Assembly (NCBI RefSeq): GCF_011769525.1
Contig: NZ_CP050440.1
Location: 4,713,501 to 4,777,500 of the forward strand
Direction: 5' to 3'
Length of the DNA: 64,000 nt
DNA from: Tolypothrix sp. PCC 7910
GTDB lineage: Bacteria > Cyanobacteriota > Cyanobacteriia > Cyanobacteriales > Nostocaceae
Positions 45,507 to 54,046 of the stretch are shown here, in pieces. Position numbers and translations under genes: made by a program. Below the pieces are notes generated by a model. It did not search any database. It had not been told where the DNA came from and saw nothing but the letters and a program-made list of their open reading frames with translations. How positions within the stretch are numbered: position 1 is the first letter of the stretch; each line of letters opens with the position of its first letter.

Positions 45507-45911
45507 TTTGTCTTTTCTCCTCACACCTTGTATAGATAATTGTTTTCGTTGCACCTAATTCTCAAATATGCGACATCTTTCTTAGGGCCTTTCGATGAGG
45601 CATAGTTGCCACTACTACAATTCTAGTTTTTGCGAAGCTAATAACCGATTAACTTGATGTTAAATATTGATGGAATTAACTTATGCAAAAACACACCTTC
45701 ATAGCATATCATTATAAAACATCTTAGGCAGATGACAACATCACAGCGATCGCCTAAACAACTGTCACACCAATAACCTAATCTATTTCTTCTGGGAGTA
45801 GCTTTAGAGAATTTACTAAATTTCTATTTACCTAAGTAGTAAGTATGAACTACGTACGCCAGAATGCATAAAAATTAGTTTTTTTCTTCTACCTCCTGTA
45901 TTTTTTCAGGT
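45507..45911. other. Promoter region of the porin gene
   Basis: 405 bases upstream of the porin on the minus strand. It contains a HIP1 site and a GTAGTAAGTATGAACTAC stretch (45837-45855) whose GTA/TAC half-sites do not have NtcA spacing. No gene seen. Confidence 0.5.
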
Positions 45912-46193
45912 TCAGTTAATTTGGGAAATTACCTCTGCTAGATGAAAATCTTTTGACGTTAAACCACCAGCATCATGCGTGGTTAATTGGAGTTTCACTT
46001 TGTTATAGGAAATCTCTATATCAGGATGATGTCCTGCGGACTCAGAAGGTTCCACTAATTTATTCACAAACTCAATTGCTTGAATAAAATCTTTAAATGT
46101 GCGGGTAGTCTTTAATTTCGCTCCCTCAATAGTCCAGCCTGAAATCACACTTACTTTTTCTTGAATTTCTGACTCCGTAAGTAGCTGTGCCAT
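45912..46193 (-). CDS. 4a-hydroxytetrahydrobiopterin dehydratase (PCD/DCoH)
   Basis: 93 residues. The ATG at 46193 is preferred to the TTG at 46202, with AAAGGA upstream. The catalytic core is present: FVNKLVEPSESAGHHPDIEISYNKVKLQLTTHDAGG in pieces, including GHHPDI with the two catalytic His and the later His in TTHDAGG. It dehydrates 4a-hydroxypterins and so recycles pterin cofactors; in photosynthetic organisms a role in molybdopterin or RuBisCO assembly has also been proposed for relatives. It lies downstream of the structured RNA unit, past that unit's terminator. Confidence 0.93.
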   Translation of the reverse strand: MAQLLTESEIQEKVSVISGWTIEGAKLKTTRTFKDFIQAIEFVNKLVEPSESAGHHPDIEISYNKVKLQLTTHDAGGLTSKDFHLAEVISQIN

Positions 46194-46340
46194 ATTCAAC
46201 AATTCCTTTGTTGTAATATTTGGGTACTTTTTATCTTTTAGAGTGCTACTAGTATTTTTACTGCATCTATTATGAAGATTGCATAGATGCTGATTTTACC
46301 CTTTTAAGAGTTTTTGAATGCTTTTGATATTACCCACTGC

Positions 46341-46388
46341 AAAAAACTATCCGCTCTGATTTAGATCGGATAATCTAAGTCAGAGCGG
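46341..46388 (-). terminator. Strong rho-independent terminator of the RNA unit
   Basis: CCGCTCTGACTTAGAT and ATCTAAATCAGAGCGG (minus strand) pair over 16 positions with one G-T, loop of six, then ATAG and six T. It ends the RNA unit before the pterin dehydratase gene. Confidence 0.85.
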
Positions 46389-46494
46389 TCTAGTCGGGTC
46401 TTCAGGTTGCAACCAGACTGCCGGAAGGAACTCCGAGCATCAGCCTAGCTACTTGAGCTACACTTAGTATCTCTAAGAGAACTAAGGCTAACTT

Positions 46495-46566
46495 TTAGAG
46501 AACAGCCCCGGCGCACAGCCGGCTAACTGCAACCTGATGACCCATGCGTTTACTACTTTCTATCAT
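46495..46566 (-). CDS. Small ORF (23 codons) with near-perfect ribosome-binding site
   Basis: The peptide begins MIESSKRMGHQV and ends RLCAGAVL. AGGAGG lies 8 bases before the ATG, within an 11-base perfect match to the 16S 3' end, which is far stronger than at most genes in this window. A second in-frame ATG at 46572 overlaps the SD. The start codon lies in a CCCATG/CATGGG hairpin, and codons near the middle form one arm of a long helix. The peptide is unrecognised. It may be a real product or a leader that senses translation. Confidence 0.5.
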   Translation of the reverse strand: MIESSKRMGHQVAVSRLCAGAVL

Positions 46567-46688
46567 GGGCATCACCTCCTTGTTGCCTAAGCGGTCTTAG
46601 TCTCAATAAGGCAGAGTATCTTTACTCTGGGTTTATAACCTTCATTAAATATAGCACATAAAATTTCCATAATTCACCAACAACCATA

Positions 46689-46723
46689 TAAAAAAATCCT
46701 TCGCCCAAAAAAGGCGAAGGATT
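46689..46723 (-). terminator. psbD terminator
   Basis: On the minus strand AATCCTTCGCC and GGCGAAGGATT (11-bp arms) surround TTTTTTG, followed by TTTTTATA. It starts 60 bases after the psbD stop codon. Confidence 0.92.
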
Positions 46724-46782
46724 TTGAAACATTAAGTAATGATGAATTCTAAAGGTCAATTAACTCATCATTATTTAGAGAA

Positions 46783-47838
46783 TTAGAGAGCGTTACCGCG
46801 AGGTAGAACTTCTTCAGGGAATACAAATTGTTCGTGGGGCTGATCTTGAGGAGCCATCCAAGCGCGGATACCCTCGTTCAGCAAAATGTTCTTAGTATAG
46901 AAAGTTTCAAATTCCGGGTCTTCAGCAGCACGCAATTCTTGTGACACAAAGTCATAAGCCCGCAGGTTCAGAGCTAACCCAACGATACCAATTGCGGCCA
47001 TCCATAGACCTGTGACTGGCACAAACAACATGAAGAAGTGTAACCAGCGTTTGTTGGAGAAGGCAATCCCGAAAATCTGTGACCAGAATCGGTTTGCGGT
47101 CACCATTGAGTAGGTTTCTTCTGATTGGGTAGGATTGAAGGCGCGGAAGGTATTGGCTGCTTCACCGTCTTCAAACAGGGTATTTTCGACTGTGGCACCG
47201 TGAATCGCACACAGCAATGCACCACCCAACACACCTGCAACTCCCATCATGTGGAAGGGGTTGAGGGTGAAGTTATGGAATCCTTGAACAAACAAGATGA
47301 AGCGGAAAATACCTGCTACACCAAAGCTAGGTGCAAAGAACCAGCTTGATTGTCCCAAGGGGTACATCAAGAACACGCTCACAAATACCGCAATTGGTGC
47401 GGAAAATGCCAAGGCGTTATATGGGCGGATTCCTACTAGACGAGCAATTTCAAACTGCCGCAACATGAAGCCTATTAATCCAAAGGCTCCGTGTAGCGCC
47501 ACGAATGGCCATAACCCCCCTAGCTGACACCAACGGGTGAAGTCTCCTTGTGCTTCTGGCCCCCACAGCAGCAGTAGGGAATGTCCCAAACTATCGGCTG
47601 GGGTGGATACCGCTACTGTGATAAAGTTACAGCCTTCTAAATAAGAAGATGCTAAACCGTGGGTGTACCATGACGTGACGAAGGTTGTGCCTGTGAGCCA
47701 ACCGCCTAGTGCCAGGAAAGCGCAGGGGAATAATAATATCCCTGACCAACCTACGAATACGAAGCGATCGCGCTTCAACCAGTCGTCTAGAACGTCAAAC
47801 CACCCTCTACTGGGGGCGCGCCCAACTGCGATGGTCAT
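46783..47838 (-). CDS. psbD: Photosystem II reaction-centre protein D2
   Basis: 351 residues, the family length, starting [20 protein letters not shown]. Five transmembrane helices are visible; [15 protein letters not shown] (with chlorophyll-linked His), [20 protein letters not shown] and the iron/quinone-binding region [21 protein letters not shown] in pieces are present. D2 pairs with D1 to carry the P680 chlorophylls, pheophytin and QA in the thylakoid membrane. GGAGA lies 9 bases upstream of the start. psbC does not follow, so this is a monocistronic copy, like the second psbD of many cyanobacteria. Confidence 0.98.
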   Translation of the reverse strand: MTIAVGRAPSRGWFDVLDDWLKRDRFVFVGWSGILLFPCAFLALGGWLTGTTFVTSWYTHGLASSYLEGCNFITVAVSTPADSLGHSLLLLWGPEAQGDFTRWCQLGGLWPFVALHGAFGLIGFMLRQFEIARLVGIRPYNALAFSAPIAVFVSVFLMYPLGQSSWFFAPSFGVAGIFRFILFVQGFHNFTLNPFHMMGVAGVLGGALLCAIHGATVENTLFEDGEAANTFRAFNPTQSEETYSMVTANRFWSQIFGIAFSNKRWLHFFMLFVPVTGLWMAAIGIVGLALNLRAYDFVSQELRAAEDPEFETFYTKNILLNEGIRAWMAPQDQPHEQFVFPEEVLPRGNAL

Positions 47839-48210
47839 GAGAATAAATCTCCAAAAAGTTTATAAGTACGGGTTTTTACTTCTGTATTATAGATCGCTAT
47901 GATTTAGCTCTCTATGAACAGAAAGCGAACTGGCTTTTGTATCCAGTTTACAATTTTTTACTGTCTCTAATCATATTAGGTGCAAATCTCTAATATTTCC
48001 AGGTAAATTTTAATTTTTTTTAAGATTTGTATATATTTATGGAGAAAGGGCATGGGGCATTGGGTAATAGGTAATTAGAATTTATCTTTATATTCTTTCC
48101 CCTTGTCTCCCTTACCCCCTGCTCCCTGCCCCTTTTACTTCCCCGCCCTACACCAGTAATTAAGCAGCTAGCGCTAGAATGAGTGCTACAGTTAAATTCA
48201 TTAAAGCTAA
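47839..48210. other. Divergent region between psbD and the UPF0367 gene
   Basis: 372 bases. Contains the psbD promoter, GGGCATGGGGCATTGGG heptamers (48048-48065), and a pyrimidine-rich CCCCTTGTCTCCC tract (48100-48135). No gene found. Confidence 0.6.
47886..47891 (-). promoter_or_regulatory. psbD -10 element
   Basis: TATAAT on the minus strand, 48 bases upstream of the psbD start codon. A matching -35 is not clear, as is common for light-regulated psb promoters. Confidence 0.6.
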
Positions 48211-48483
48211 ATGTTTACGATCGACCTAACCGTCAGAAATACGGCTTACCCAGTATCGGTACAACGTAAGTCAGCAGAGGATGCTGAAGCTGTCTACCAA
48301 CTAATTTTGGCAGCGATGCGGTCTGGTAACCCTGACATTGTGGAACTAAAGTGTGAAGGCAAGACAGAGAAAAAAATTGCTGTTCGTGCTAGTGAAATTT
48401 CTGGGGTACAGATTATGCAAAAAGATGGTGTCACTACTAGTAGTGGTAGACCACCTGGATTTGTCTCCCTTACTGCTGAGTAA
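48211..48483 (+). CDS. UPF0367 family protein
   Basis: 90 residues, soluble. MFTIDLTVRNTAYPVSVQRKSAEDAEAVYQ (in pieces), ILAAMRSGNPDIVELKCEG and the C-terminal SGRPPGF are the conserved blocks of the cyanobacterial UPF0367 family, which has no known function. It precedes the ABC ATPase by 13 bases, so they are probably one operon. Confidence 0.85.
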   Translation: MFTIDLTVRNTAYPVSVQRKSAEDAEAVYQLILAAMRSGNPDIVELKCEGKTEKKIAVRASEISGVQIMQKDGVTTSSGRPPGFVSLTAE

Positions 48484-48496
48484 GCAGGTTATCTAA

Positions 48497-49174
48497 ATGG
48501 CGGAAGCGGGAATTAAAGTTAAGGATTTACACTTTAGTTGGCAAAGTGGACAGACAGCCATTAAATCTTGCTCTCTAGAAGTACCTAGAGGTGAGTTTTG
48601 GATGCTTTTGGGTACAAATGGCAGTGGTAAATCAACGCTACTGAGATTGTTAGCAGGATTATTAGCTCCTACATCAGGAGAGATTGGGGTTTTGCATCCC
48701 GTTGGCTTTGTGTTTCAAAATCCCGATCATCAACTGGTAATGCCTACAGTTGGTGCAGATGTGGCTTTTGGATTAGTCGAAGAAAAATTGCCCCCTGCAG
48801 CAGTTAGAGCCAGAGTAGAGGAGGCTTTAGGGGCTGTGAATTTACACACCCTACAACGTCGCCCTATATATGCTTTGAGTGGCGGACAGAAACAGCGAGT
48901 AGCAATTGCTGGTGCGATCGCACGTCGTTGTGAAATCTTACTATTAGATGAACCCACTGCCCTCTTAGATCCAGATAGCCAACTAGATTTAGTAGCTGGT
49001 GTCCGTAACCTTGTCAAAAGTCGTGGTATTACAGCGCTGTGGGTAACCCATCGCTTAGATGAGTTGAATTATTGTGACGGTGCTTTCTTATTAGAAAATG
49101 GCTCCCTTGTAGATCAAGGTGAACCCCTGCGCCTCAAACAGCGTTTGATGGAAGTACACAAAGAAGTGTCATAA
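48497..49174 (+). CDS. ABC transporter ATPase, EcfA/CbiO type
   Basis: 225 residues. Walker A GTNGSGKST, Q-loop FVFQNPDHQLVMPTV (the FQNPD form typical of energy-coupling-factor and cobalt ATPases), signature LSGGQKQRVAIA, Walker B ILLLDEPTALLD and the H-switch VTHR. No EcfT, S component or CbiM/Q gene is near, so the membrane partner lies elsewhere. The stop is followed by a terminator 68 bases on. Confidence 0.93.
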   Translation: MAEAGIKVKDLHFSWQSGQTAIKSCSLEVPRGEFWMLLGTNGSGKSTLLRLLAGLLAPTSGEIGVLHPVGFVFQNPDHQLVMPTVGADVAFGLVEEKLPPAAVRARVEEALGAVNLHTLQRRPIYALSGGQKQRVAIAGAIARRCEILLLDEPTALLDPDSQLDLVAGVRNLVKSRGITALWVTHRLDELNYCDGAFLLENGSLVDQGEPLRLKQRLMEVHKEVS

Positions 49175-49241
49175 AATCACAATTTCTTTGCTAGTTCTTT
49201 GTCCGCAGATCACAATTCAACAAAATAACTTCAACAACTGC

Positions 49242-49268
49242 AACGCGCCTTTCACAGGCGCGTTTTCA
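49242..49268 (+). terminator. Terminator after the ABC ATPase
   Basis: AACGCGCCT and AGGCGCGTT (9-bp arms) around TTCAC, followed by TTTC and a later TTTTT. Confidence 0.85.
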
Positions 49269-49391
49269 ATTTTTAGCTGTAGTTTTAAACAACTTTTGTG
49301 TTCTGTAACATAGTGTGACAAGCGGTGCTTCAATTACTATATAAAGTTATGAACGAATCTTGTCAACTCTAGATAATTGTGATTAAAAACC

Positions 49392-49943
49392 ATGCCCCGT
49401 TCCTTATCCCAAGCCGTTTTGTTAGTAGACGGCTACAACATAATTGGCGCTTGGCCTTGTTTGAAAAAAACTCGTGATAACTCAGGACTTGAGGCTGCAC
49501 GAGTTGAATTAGTGGAAACGATGACTAGTTATAGTTCGTTTCAAGGTTACGATACTCAAATCGTTTTTGATGCCCAATATCAAAATACCTGTAGTAATAA
49601 AGAAGTTGTTACAGAGCTATTATCAGTTCACTATACTGATTTTGGGCAAACAGCAGATACCTATATTGAAAAACTCTGTGCGTCTTTACGCTACCAAATA
49701 ATTCAGTCGCGAATTTCTCGCGTGATAGTCGCCACGTCAGATCGAGCGCAGCAACTGATGGTACAGGGGTATGGTGCTGAATGGTTGTCTGCACAACAAC
49801 TATGTGGCGAAGTCGAAACTACTGTTTGTCGGATGCGACAGAAGTATCAGTCACGCAAACAATCTAAAAGCAGATTTTTAGCCAATGCTATCGATGCTAA
49901 GTCTCGGGAGCGTTTGGTAGAACTGCGAATGGGATTGAAGTAG
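49392..49943 (+). CDS. NYN-domain (YacP/Rae1-like) ribonuclease
   Basis: 183 residues. LLVDGYNIIGAWP at the N-terminus with the first catalytic Asp, VFDAQYQNT, the ADTYIEKL segment and VATSDRAQQLMVQGYGA with the later acidic residue match the YacP group of NYN-fold proteins. Bacillus Rae1 of this group cuts mRNA in the ribosome; the activity of this cyanobacterial member is inferred. The last 30 residues are basic and may bind RNA. Confidence 0.88.
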   Translation: MPRSLSQAVLLVDGYNIIGAWPCLKKTRDNSGLEAARVELVETMTSYSSFQGYDTQIVFDAQYQNTCSNKEVVTELLSVHYTDFGQTADTYIEKLCASLRYQIIQSRISRVIVATSDRAQQLMVQGYGAEWLSAQQLCGEVETTVCRMRQKYQSRKQSKSRFLANAIDAKSRERLVELRMGLK

Positions 49944-50091
49944 ATCGATATTTGAGTCTGTGAAATCTCTGCTTTAAATCCAGAGCCTATTTGGACTGCA
50001 AAAATTACCCAGTTTTAGGCATTTAAAAAAAAATTGGCCCAGGTACTTGCCAAATCTTATTTTTACCCTTAAGATTATAAATCGTGAGCAA

Positions 50092-50163
<72 letters not shown>

Positions 50164-50187
50164 TTAAAAAAGGATAAAGGGTGAAGG

Positions 50188-51390
50188 ATGAAGGATGAAA
50201 AGGTAAATTTCAAACTTCAATCTTCAGCATATGCAAACTTATGGACTCTTGATCCAGGAATAACATTTCTGAATCATGGGTCTTATGGTGCTTGTCCGAA
50301 AGCGGTATTAAGTGTTCAGCAAAAATTGCGATCGCAACTGGAACAAGAGCCAATAAACTTTTTTGGCAGAGCGTGGGAACCCCTGATAGATAATGCTAGA
50401 AGCAAACTAGCCGACTTTGTAGGCGCGGATAGCGAAGATCTGGTATTTGTCAACAATGCAACGACTGGTGTAAATGCAGTATTGCGATCGCTTACCTTCA
50501 CTCCTGAAGATGAAATTTTGACAACCAACCACGAATATAATGCTTGCCGCAACGCCTTAGATTTTATTGCTAGTCGCACTGGGGCGCGGATAGTCATTGC
50601 TAAAATTCCGTTTCCGATTGAATCGCCACAGCAGGTAATAGCGGCGGTAATGGAGCGAGTTTCCCCAAAAACAAAGTTAGCGCTGGTAGATCATGTAACC
50701 AGCCAGACAGGGTTGATTTTCCCGATTCAGCAATTAATTAAGGAATTGCAACAGCGAGGCGTAGATATACTAATAGATGGTGCCCATGCCCCGGGAATGA
50801 TAGCGCTGAATCTGCGAGAGATGGGGGCAACTTATTACACAGGCAATTGCCATAAATGGCTGTGTGCGCCTAAGGGAGCCGCATTTTTGTACGTTCAACG
50901 GGATAAACAGCCAGAAATTCGTCCTCTGACAATTAGTCACGGTGCTAATTCACCCAGAACTGATAAATCGAGATTTCAACTAGAATTCGATTGGACTGGT
51001 ACAGACGATCCTACAGCTTATATGTGCGTTCCAGAAGCGATCGCCTTTATGGGTTCCTTGCTTCCTGGCAGTTGGGATGAGTTAAGACAAAGAAATCATC
51101 AGCTAGTGTTAGAAGCCAGACAGCTACTTTGCCAATCCCTAGGAGTTTTACCACCTTGTCCTGAGTCAATGATTGGGTCGATGGCAGTTGTACCCATGCG
51201 AACTACCTGGGAGAATCGGCATTTTATGTCTGTACATGATGAATTATTTGATAAATTTGGCATTCAAGTACAGGTAGTACCCTGGCAGGAATCCCCACGC
51301 CTGCTGCTGCGGATATCCGCACAAATTTACAATACGCTAGAGCAGTATGCATATTTGGCAAAAGCGTTGAATCAGCTCGAGCCTGGTTAA
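50188..51390 (+). CDS. Class V aminotransferase, isopenicillin-N-epimerase-like
   Basis: 400 residues, PLP-dependent. FLNHGSYGACPKAVL at the start, VFVNNATTGVNAVL as the phosphate-binding part, DGAHAPGM (Asp-x-x-His) and the PLP lysine in TGNCHKWLCAPKGAAFLYV place it in the group annotated as isopenicillin N epimerase or cysteine-desulfurase-like. No beta-lactam genes are near, so the name is only a family label. The start lies within AGGATGA heptamers just after the tRNA gene. Confidence 0.9.
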   Translation: MKDEKVNFKLQSSAYANLWTLDPGITFLNHGSYGACPKAVLSVQQKLRSQLEQEPINFFGRAWEPLIDNARSKLADFVGADSEDLVFVNNATTGVNAVLRSLTFTPEDEILTTNHEYNACRNALDFIASRTGARIVIAKIPFPIESPQQVIAAVMERVSPKTKLALVDHVTSQTGLIFPIQQLIKELQQRGVDILIDGAHAPGMIALNLREMGATYYTGNCHKWLCAPKGAAFLYVQRDKQPEIRPLTISHGANSPRTDKSRFQLEFDWTGTDDPTAYMCVPEAIAFMGSLLPGSWDELRQRNHQLVLEARQLLCQSLGVLPPCPESMIGSMAVVPMRTTWENRHFMSVHDELFDKFGIQVQVVPWQESPRLLLRISAQIYNTLEQYAYLAKALNQLEPG

Positions 51391-51490
51391 GGATTAAGGG
51401 GGATTGGGGACTGGGGACTGGGGATGAGGGAGATGAGGGGGATAAGGAAAAATTCCCATTACCAATTGCCCAATGCCCCATGCCCAATGC
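51391..51490. repeat. Heptamer repeat tracts (GGGGACT; CCAATGC)
   Basis: GGGGACTGGGGACTGGGGAT (51406-51425) and ATTGCCCAATGCCCCATGCC (51463-51490) fill the gap between two convergent genes. Confidence 0.82.
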
Positions 51491-51491
51491 C

Positions 51492-53684
51492 CTACATATT
51501 TTCCAAAGTATTCAATACTTCGCCAGCTGACTGATATCTTTGGGTAAAGTCCAGATGTACCATTTTATCTAAGACTCTGGCAAAGGTTTCGGTAGTTTCT
51601 GCTATTTCCCACCAATATTTCCAAGCCTGATCGTCTGTTTGTGATTCTACTGGGAGAATAACTGCGCCTGTATTGATATCTCTGCGGAAGACTTTGGGGT
51701 ATACCCCTGTTAAAGCTTGGATAGCAATTATTCCTAAGGCAAAAATATCGCTATTGAGGGTGGGTTGACCACTTAATTGCTCAGTTGCTGCATAGCCTGG
51801 TGTACCGATGGCAATTGTTTGGTTGTCTTCGTCATGCGGTTGTACTTGCTTGACTGCACCAAAGTCGATTACAACAATGCGTCCATCTGATTCTCGCCTA
51901 ATTAAATTACTAGGTTTGAGATCTCGATGAATTACACCATAGCTGTGAATAAAAATTAAGACTTGCAAAACATCCTTGAGAATATCTATAACTTCACCTT
52001 GTGGGAGGCGTTTATCTGAATTGATTTCTTCAGAAAGAGGATGCCCAGATATAAATTCTTGTACTAAATAAAATTGCTGATTTTCTTCAAAAAATGCCAG
52101 TAAAGATGGTATTTGTGGGTGGTTACCCACAATTTCTAAAATTTTTGCCTCTGTTTTAAATAAGCGTCTGAGAATATCTAAATATTCAGTATCTTGGCTA
52201 GCAGGACGCAACTGTTTAACTACACATTGAGGATGTCCAGGGCGTTGGCTATCTTCCGCTAAGTAAGTATAGCTAAAACCACCAGAACCTAAATTACTAG
52301 TAATTCTATAGCGCTTGTTGAGTATGGTGTCTGCTTGTAGTTCTTGAGTGATGGGAGAGAACGTATGCGTGATGGCAGCTACCGTGGTGGCATCGCTACT
52401 TCTGCTGACAAAGTTTTGCAGTTGAGCAATCAATTCTTTTTGCTCTTGGACTTTTTGCATCATTACTGCTTGTTCTTGCTTGCTTTGGTAGGCTGTATAA
52501 GCTAGTACGCCTCCGCTTGCAAGTAATAACCCCAAGACTGGAGACACTACAGGAAACCATCCAGCTTGGGTAAAAATCACAAAGTTGCTACCAAATAACA
52601 CTACAATGCTTGTGGCTTCTGCGATTCCTAAGCCGAGTGGATGCTGAACGCGCCAAGCAATTAATCCCCCTACTAAAGTCCATCCCCAAATCCACAATAC
52701 TTCTGCCCATTCTGGTAAAAACCAAAATAGCGGCTGCTTGTTGAGGACTACACTAAGAATTTGGCTGATGCTGTGGGCGTGAATCTCAATTCCAGGAATT
52801 TTGCCAGAACGATCTGATTTCCCTGTACTATAAGGCGTATTAAAAAAATCATTGAGACTAGATGCCGTAGAACCAATTAAAACGATGCGGTCTTTGACTA
52901 ATTCTGGTTTTACTTGGTCGGAAAGTAGTTGAGTAATTGTCACCTGCTGAGCAATTTGGCGGGGAGAACGATAATTGAGCAGGATTTGGTAGCCTGTGGT
53001 ATCGGCGTGCTGATAAGCGCCATCATAAGGTTGGAGAGGTTTTAAGATAATATTACGCAGTTGCAGTTGTTTGTTAGAGGTCAATTGTGGTTGAATGCCT
53101 CCTACTGCTAAGTATTTGAGTGCTAACTGCCAGCTAAAGGAAAAAGCAGCTTGGCATGGATCATTGGCATTTGTACCTACTGATAAAAGATTGCGGCGAA
53201 TTATGCCATCAGTGTCTTCGACAACATCGCTAAATCCCACTCTATCTGCTTCTATACCCTGAGGGGGTGCTGTTCCCGAATTTCCTGGGTTGGCTTTTTC
53301 TGAATGTTTACATACAGGAGTGATAATATCGCTATCTTGGAGGCGCTTTAGCAGTTTTTCATGTCCTGGTTGTACTGGTAGGTCACGAAAAATATCTAGA
53401 CCGATGGCGCGAGGTTCAGATGCTTCTAGTTTGCCTAAAGCCTGGTCTAGGACTTCACCAGAAAGGGGCCAATTCCATTTTTTCAAGTCTTGTTCTGTGA
53501 CTGCAACAATTAACAACCTGGGATCTACCCCTGGATCGGCGCGCATTTGCATCATGCGATCATATACTTTCAGTTCTAGCGGTTCTATAACTCCCAGTTT
53601 TTGAATACCTAGCATCAAAACAGTAATACAAGCACTGGTAATAATAGCTGGCTGTATGAATAAAGTTTTAAAATCTGCAAACAT
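51492..53684 (-). CDS. CHASE2-domain Ser/Thr protein kinase
   Basis: 730 residues. TM1 (about 10-28), an extracytoplasmic CHASE2 sensor (about 30-330, with VYDRMMQMRADPGVDPRLLIV and AIGLDIFRDLP), three closely spaced TM helices (about 330-400) and a cytoplasmic kinase (about 455-728). The kinase has GSGGFSYTYLAE, VVKQL, HRDLKPSNLIRR and DFGAVK, so it should be active. It resembles the WD40-linked kinase at 3465 in its catalytic domain but has an external sensor instead of a propeller. The CHASE2 ligand is unknown. Confidence 0.94.
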   Translation of the reverse strand: MFADFKTLFIQPAIITSACITVLMLGIQKLGVIEPLELKVYDRMMQMRADPGVDPRLLIVAVTEQDLKKWNWPLSGEVLDQALGKLEASEPRAIGLDIFRDLPVQPGHEKLLKRLQDSDIITPVCKHSEKANPGNSGTAPPQGIEADRVGFSDVVEDTDGIIRRNLLSVGTNANDPCQAAFSFSWQLALKYLAVGGIQPQLTSNKQLQLRNIILKPLQPYDGAYQHADTTGYQILLNYRSPRQIAQQVTITQLLSDQVKPELVKDRIVLIGSTASSLNDFFNTPYSTGKSDRSGKIPGIEIHAHSISQILSVVLNKQPLFWFLPEWAEVLWIWGWTLVGGLIAWRVQHPLGLGIAEATSIVVLFGSNFVIFTQAGWFPVVSPVLGLLLASGGVLAYTAYQSKQEQAVMMQKVQEQKELIAQLQNFVSRSSDATTVAAITHTFSPITQELQADTILNKRYRITSNLGSGGFSYTYLAEDSQRPGHPQCVVKQLRPASQDTEYLDILRRLFKTEAKILEIVGNHPQIPSLLAFFEENQQFYLVQEFISGHPLSEEINSDKRLPQGEVIDILKDVLQVLIFIHSYGVIHRDLKPSNLIRRESDGRIVVIDFGAVKQVQPHDEDNQTIAIGTPGYAATEQLSGQPTLNSDIFALGIIAIQALTGVYPKVFRRDINTGAVILPVESQTDDQAWKYWWEIAETTETFARVLDKMVHLDFTQRYQSAGEVLNTLENM

Positions 53685-54046
53685 AATTACTAAATGAAAG
53701 TATTTTCAAAAATAAGTATGTTTTATAGTAAATTTTTCATGTCTAAGTTATTCAAGACAATTTACAAGTTGTAAGAAAGTAAAAATACTATGTGCTGCAT
53801 TCTGCAGCGCTGGAGTCTTAGTATAGTAACCCATGAAAAGGTTTGGCAGTTATGCGTTACGCTATCGCTAACGCATCCTACGTGAACGAATTTATTCAGA
53901 TGTTTCACATTTAAATTGCATATTTTGGACAGGCTAGATACCAATTCCGCAATATTTATAGACATTTGAAATATGCAAAATAGATGTAGTTTAGCTTGAC
54001 CACTAATTCCTAAATACAATCTATAATTTTCTCTTTACCTTTAACT
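53685..54046. other. Divergent intergenic region
   Basis: 362 AT-rich bases between the CHASE2 kinase and the DMT transporter. It holds one GATGCGTTA-type hairpin (listed separately). A minus-strand frame across it has no protein character. Confidence 0.55.
53851..53885. repeat. GATGCGTTA hairpin repeat
   Basis: TATGCGTTACGCTATCGCTA followed by ACGCATCCTACGTGA, nearly identical to the second copy in the double element at 62879-62938. Confidence 0.8.

Larger units (their letters stand above)
46341..46640 (-). ncRNA. Unidentified structured RNA transcription unit
   Basis: A self-contained minus-strand unit between the psbD terminator and the pterin dehydratase gene. From 5' to 3': a possible -10-like TATAAA (46632-46637), a 7-bp hairpin CAGAGTA/TACTCTG (46612-46629), a perfect Shine-Dalgarno AAGGAGGTGAT (46571-46581), a 23-codon ORF, a CCGGC/GCCGG hairpin (46508-46522), a 16-bp long-range helix (46528-46543 with 46396-46411, 15 pairs), and a terminator with a T-run (46341-46388). 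It fits none of 6S, SRP, tmRNA or the cobalamin and glutamine riboswitches as I know them. It could be a dual-function small RNA or a riboregulator. The 5' end is estimated. Confidence 0.6.

Noticed and set aside
45837-45855. NtcA-like site upstream of the porin gene
   Set aside because: GTA and TAC half-sites are 5, 9 or 12 bases apart, not the required 8.
46530-46572. Hammerhead-ribozyme-like CTGATGA followed by a CCCATG/CATGGG stem on the plus strand
   Set aside because: The GAAA core segment expected after stem II is missing (CATC instead), and the third stem cannot be drawn.
46571-46581. ATCACCTCCTT on the plus strand, identical to the 16S rRNA 3' end
   Set aside because: Flanking bases do not match 16S rRNA; on the minus strand it is a Shine-Dalgarno sequence before a small ORF.
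53762-54019. Minus-strand frame of 85 codons
   Set aside because: It runs through a dispersed hairpin repeat, is Cys/Leu-rich without a domain pattern and overlaps the expected promoters of two genes.
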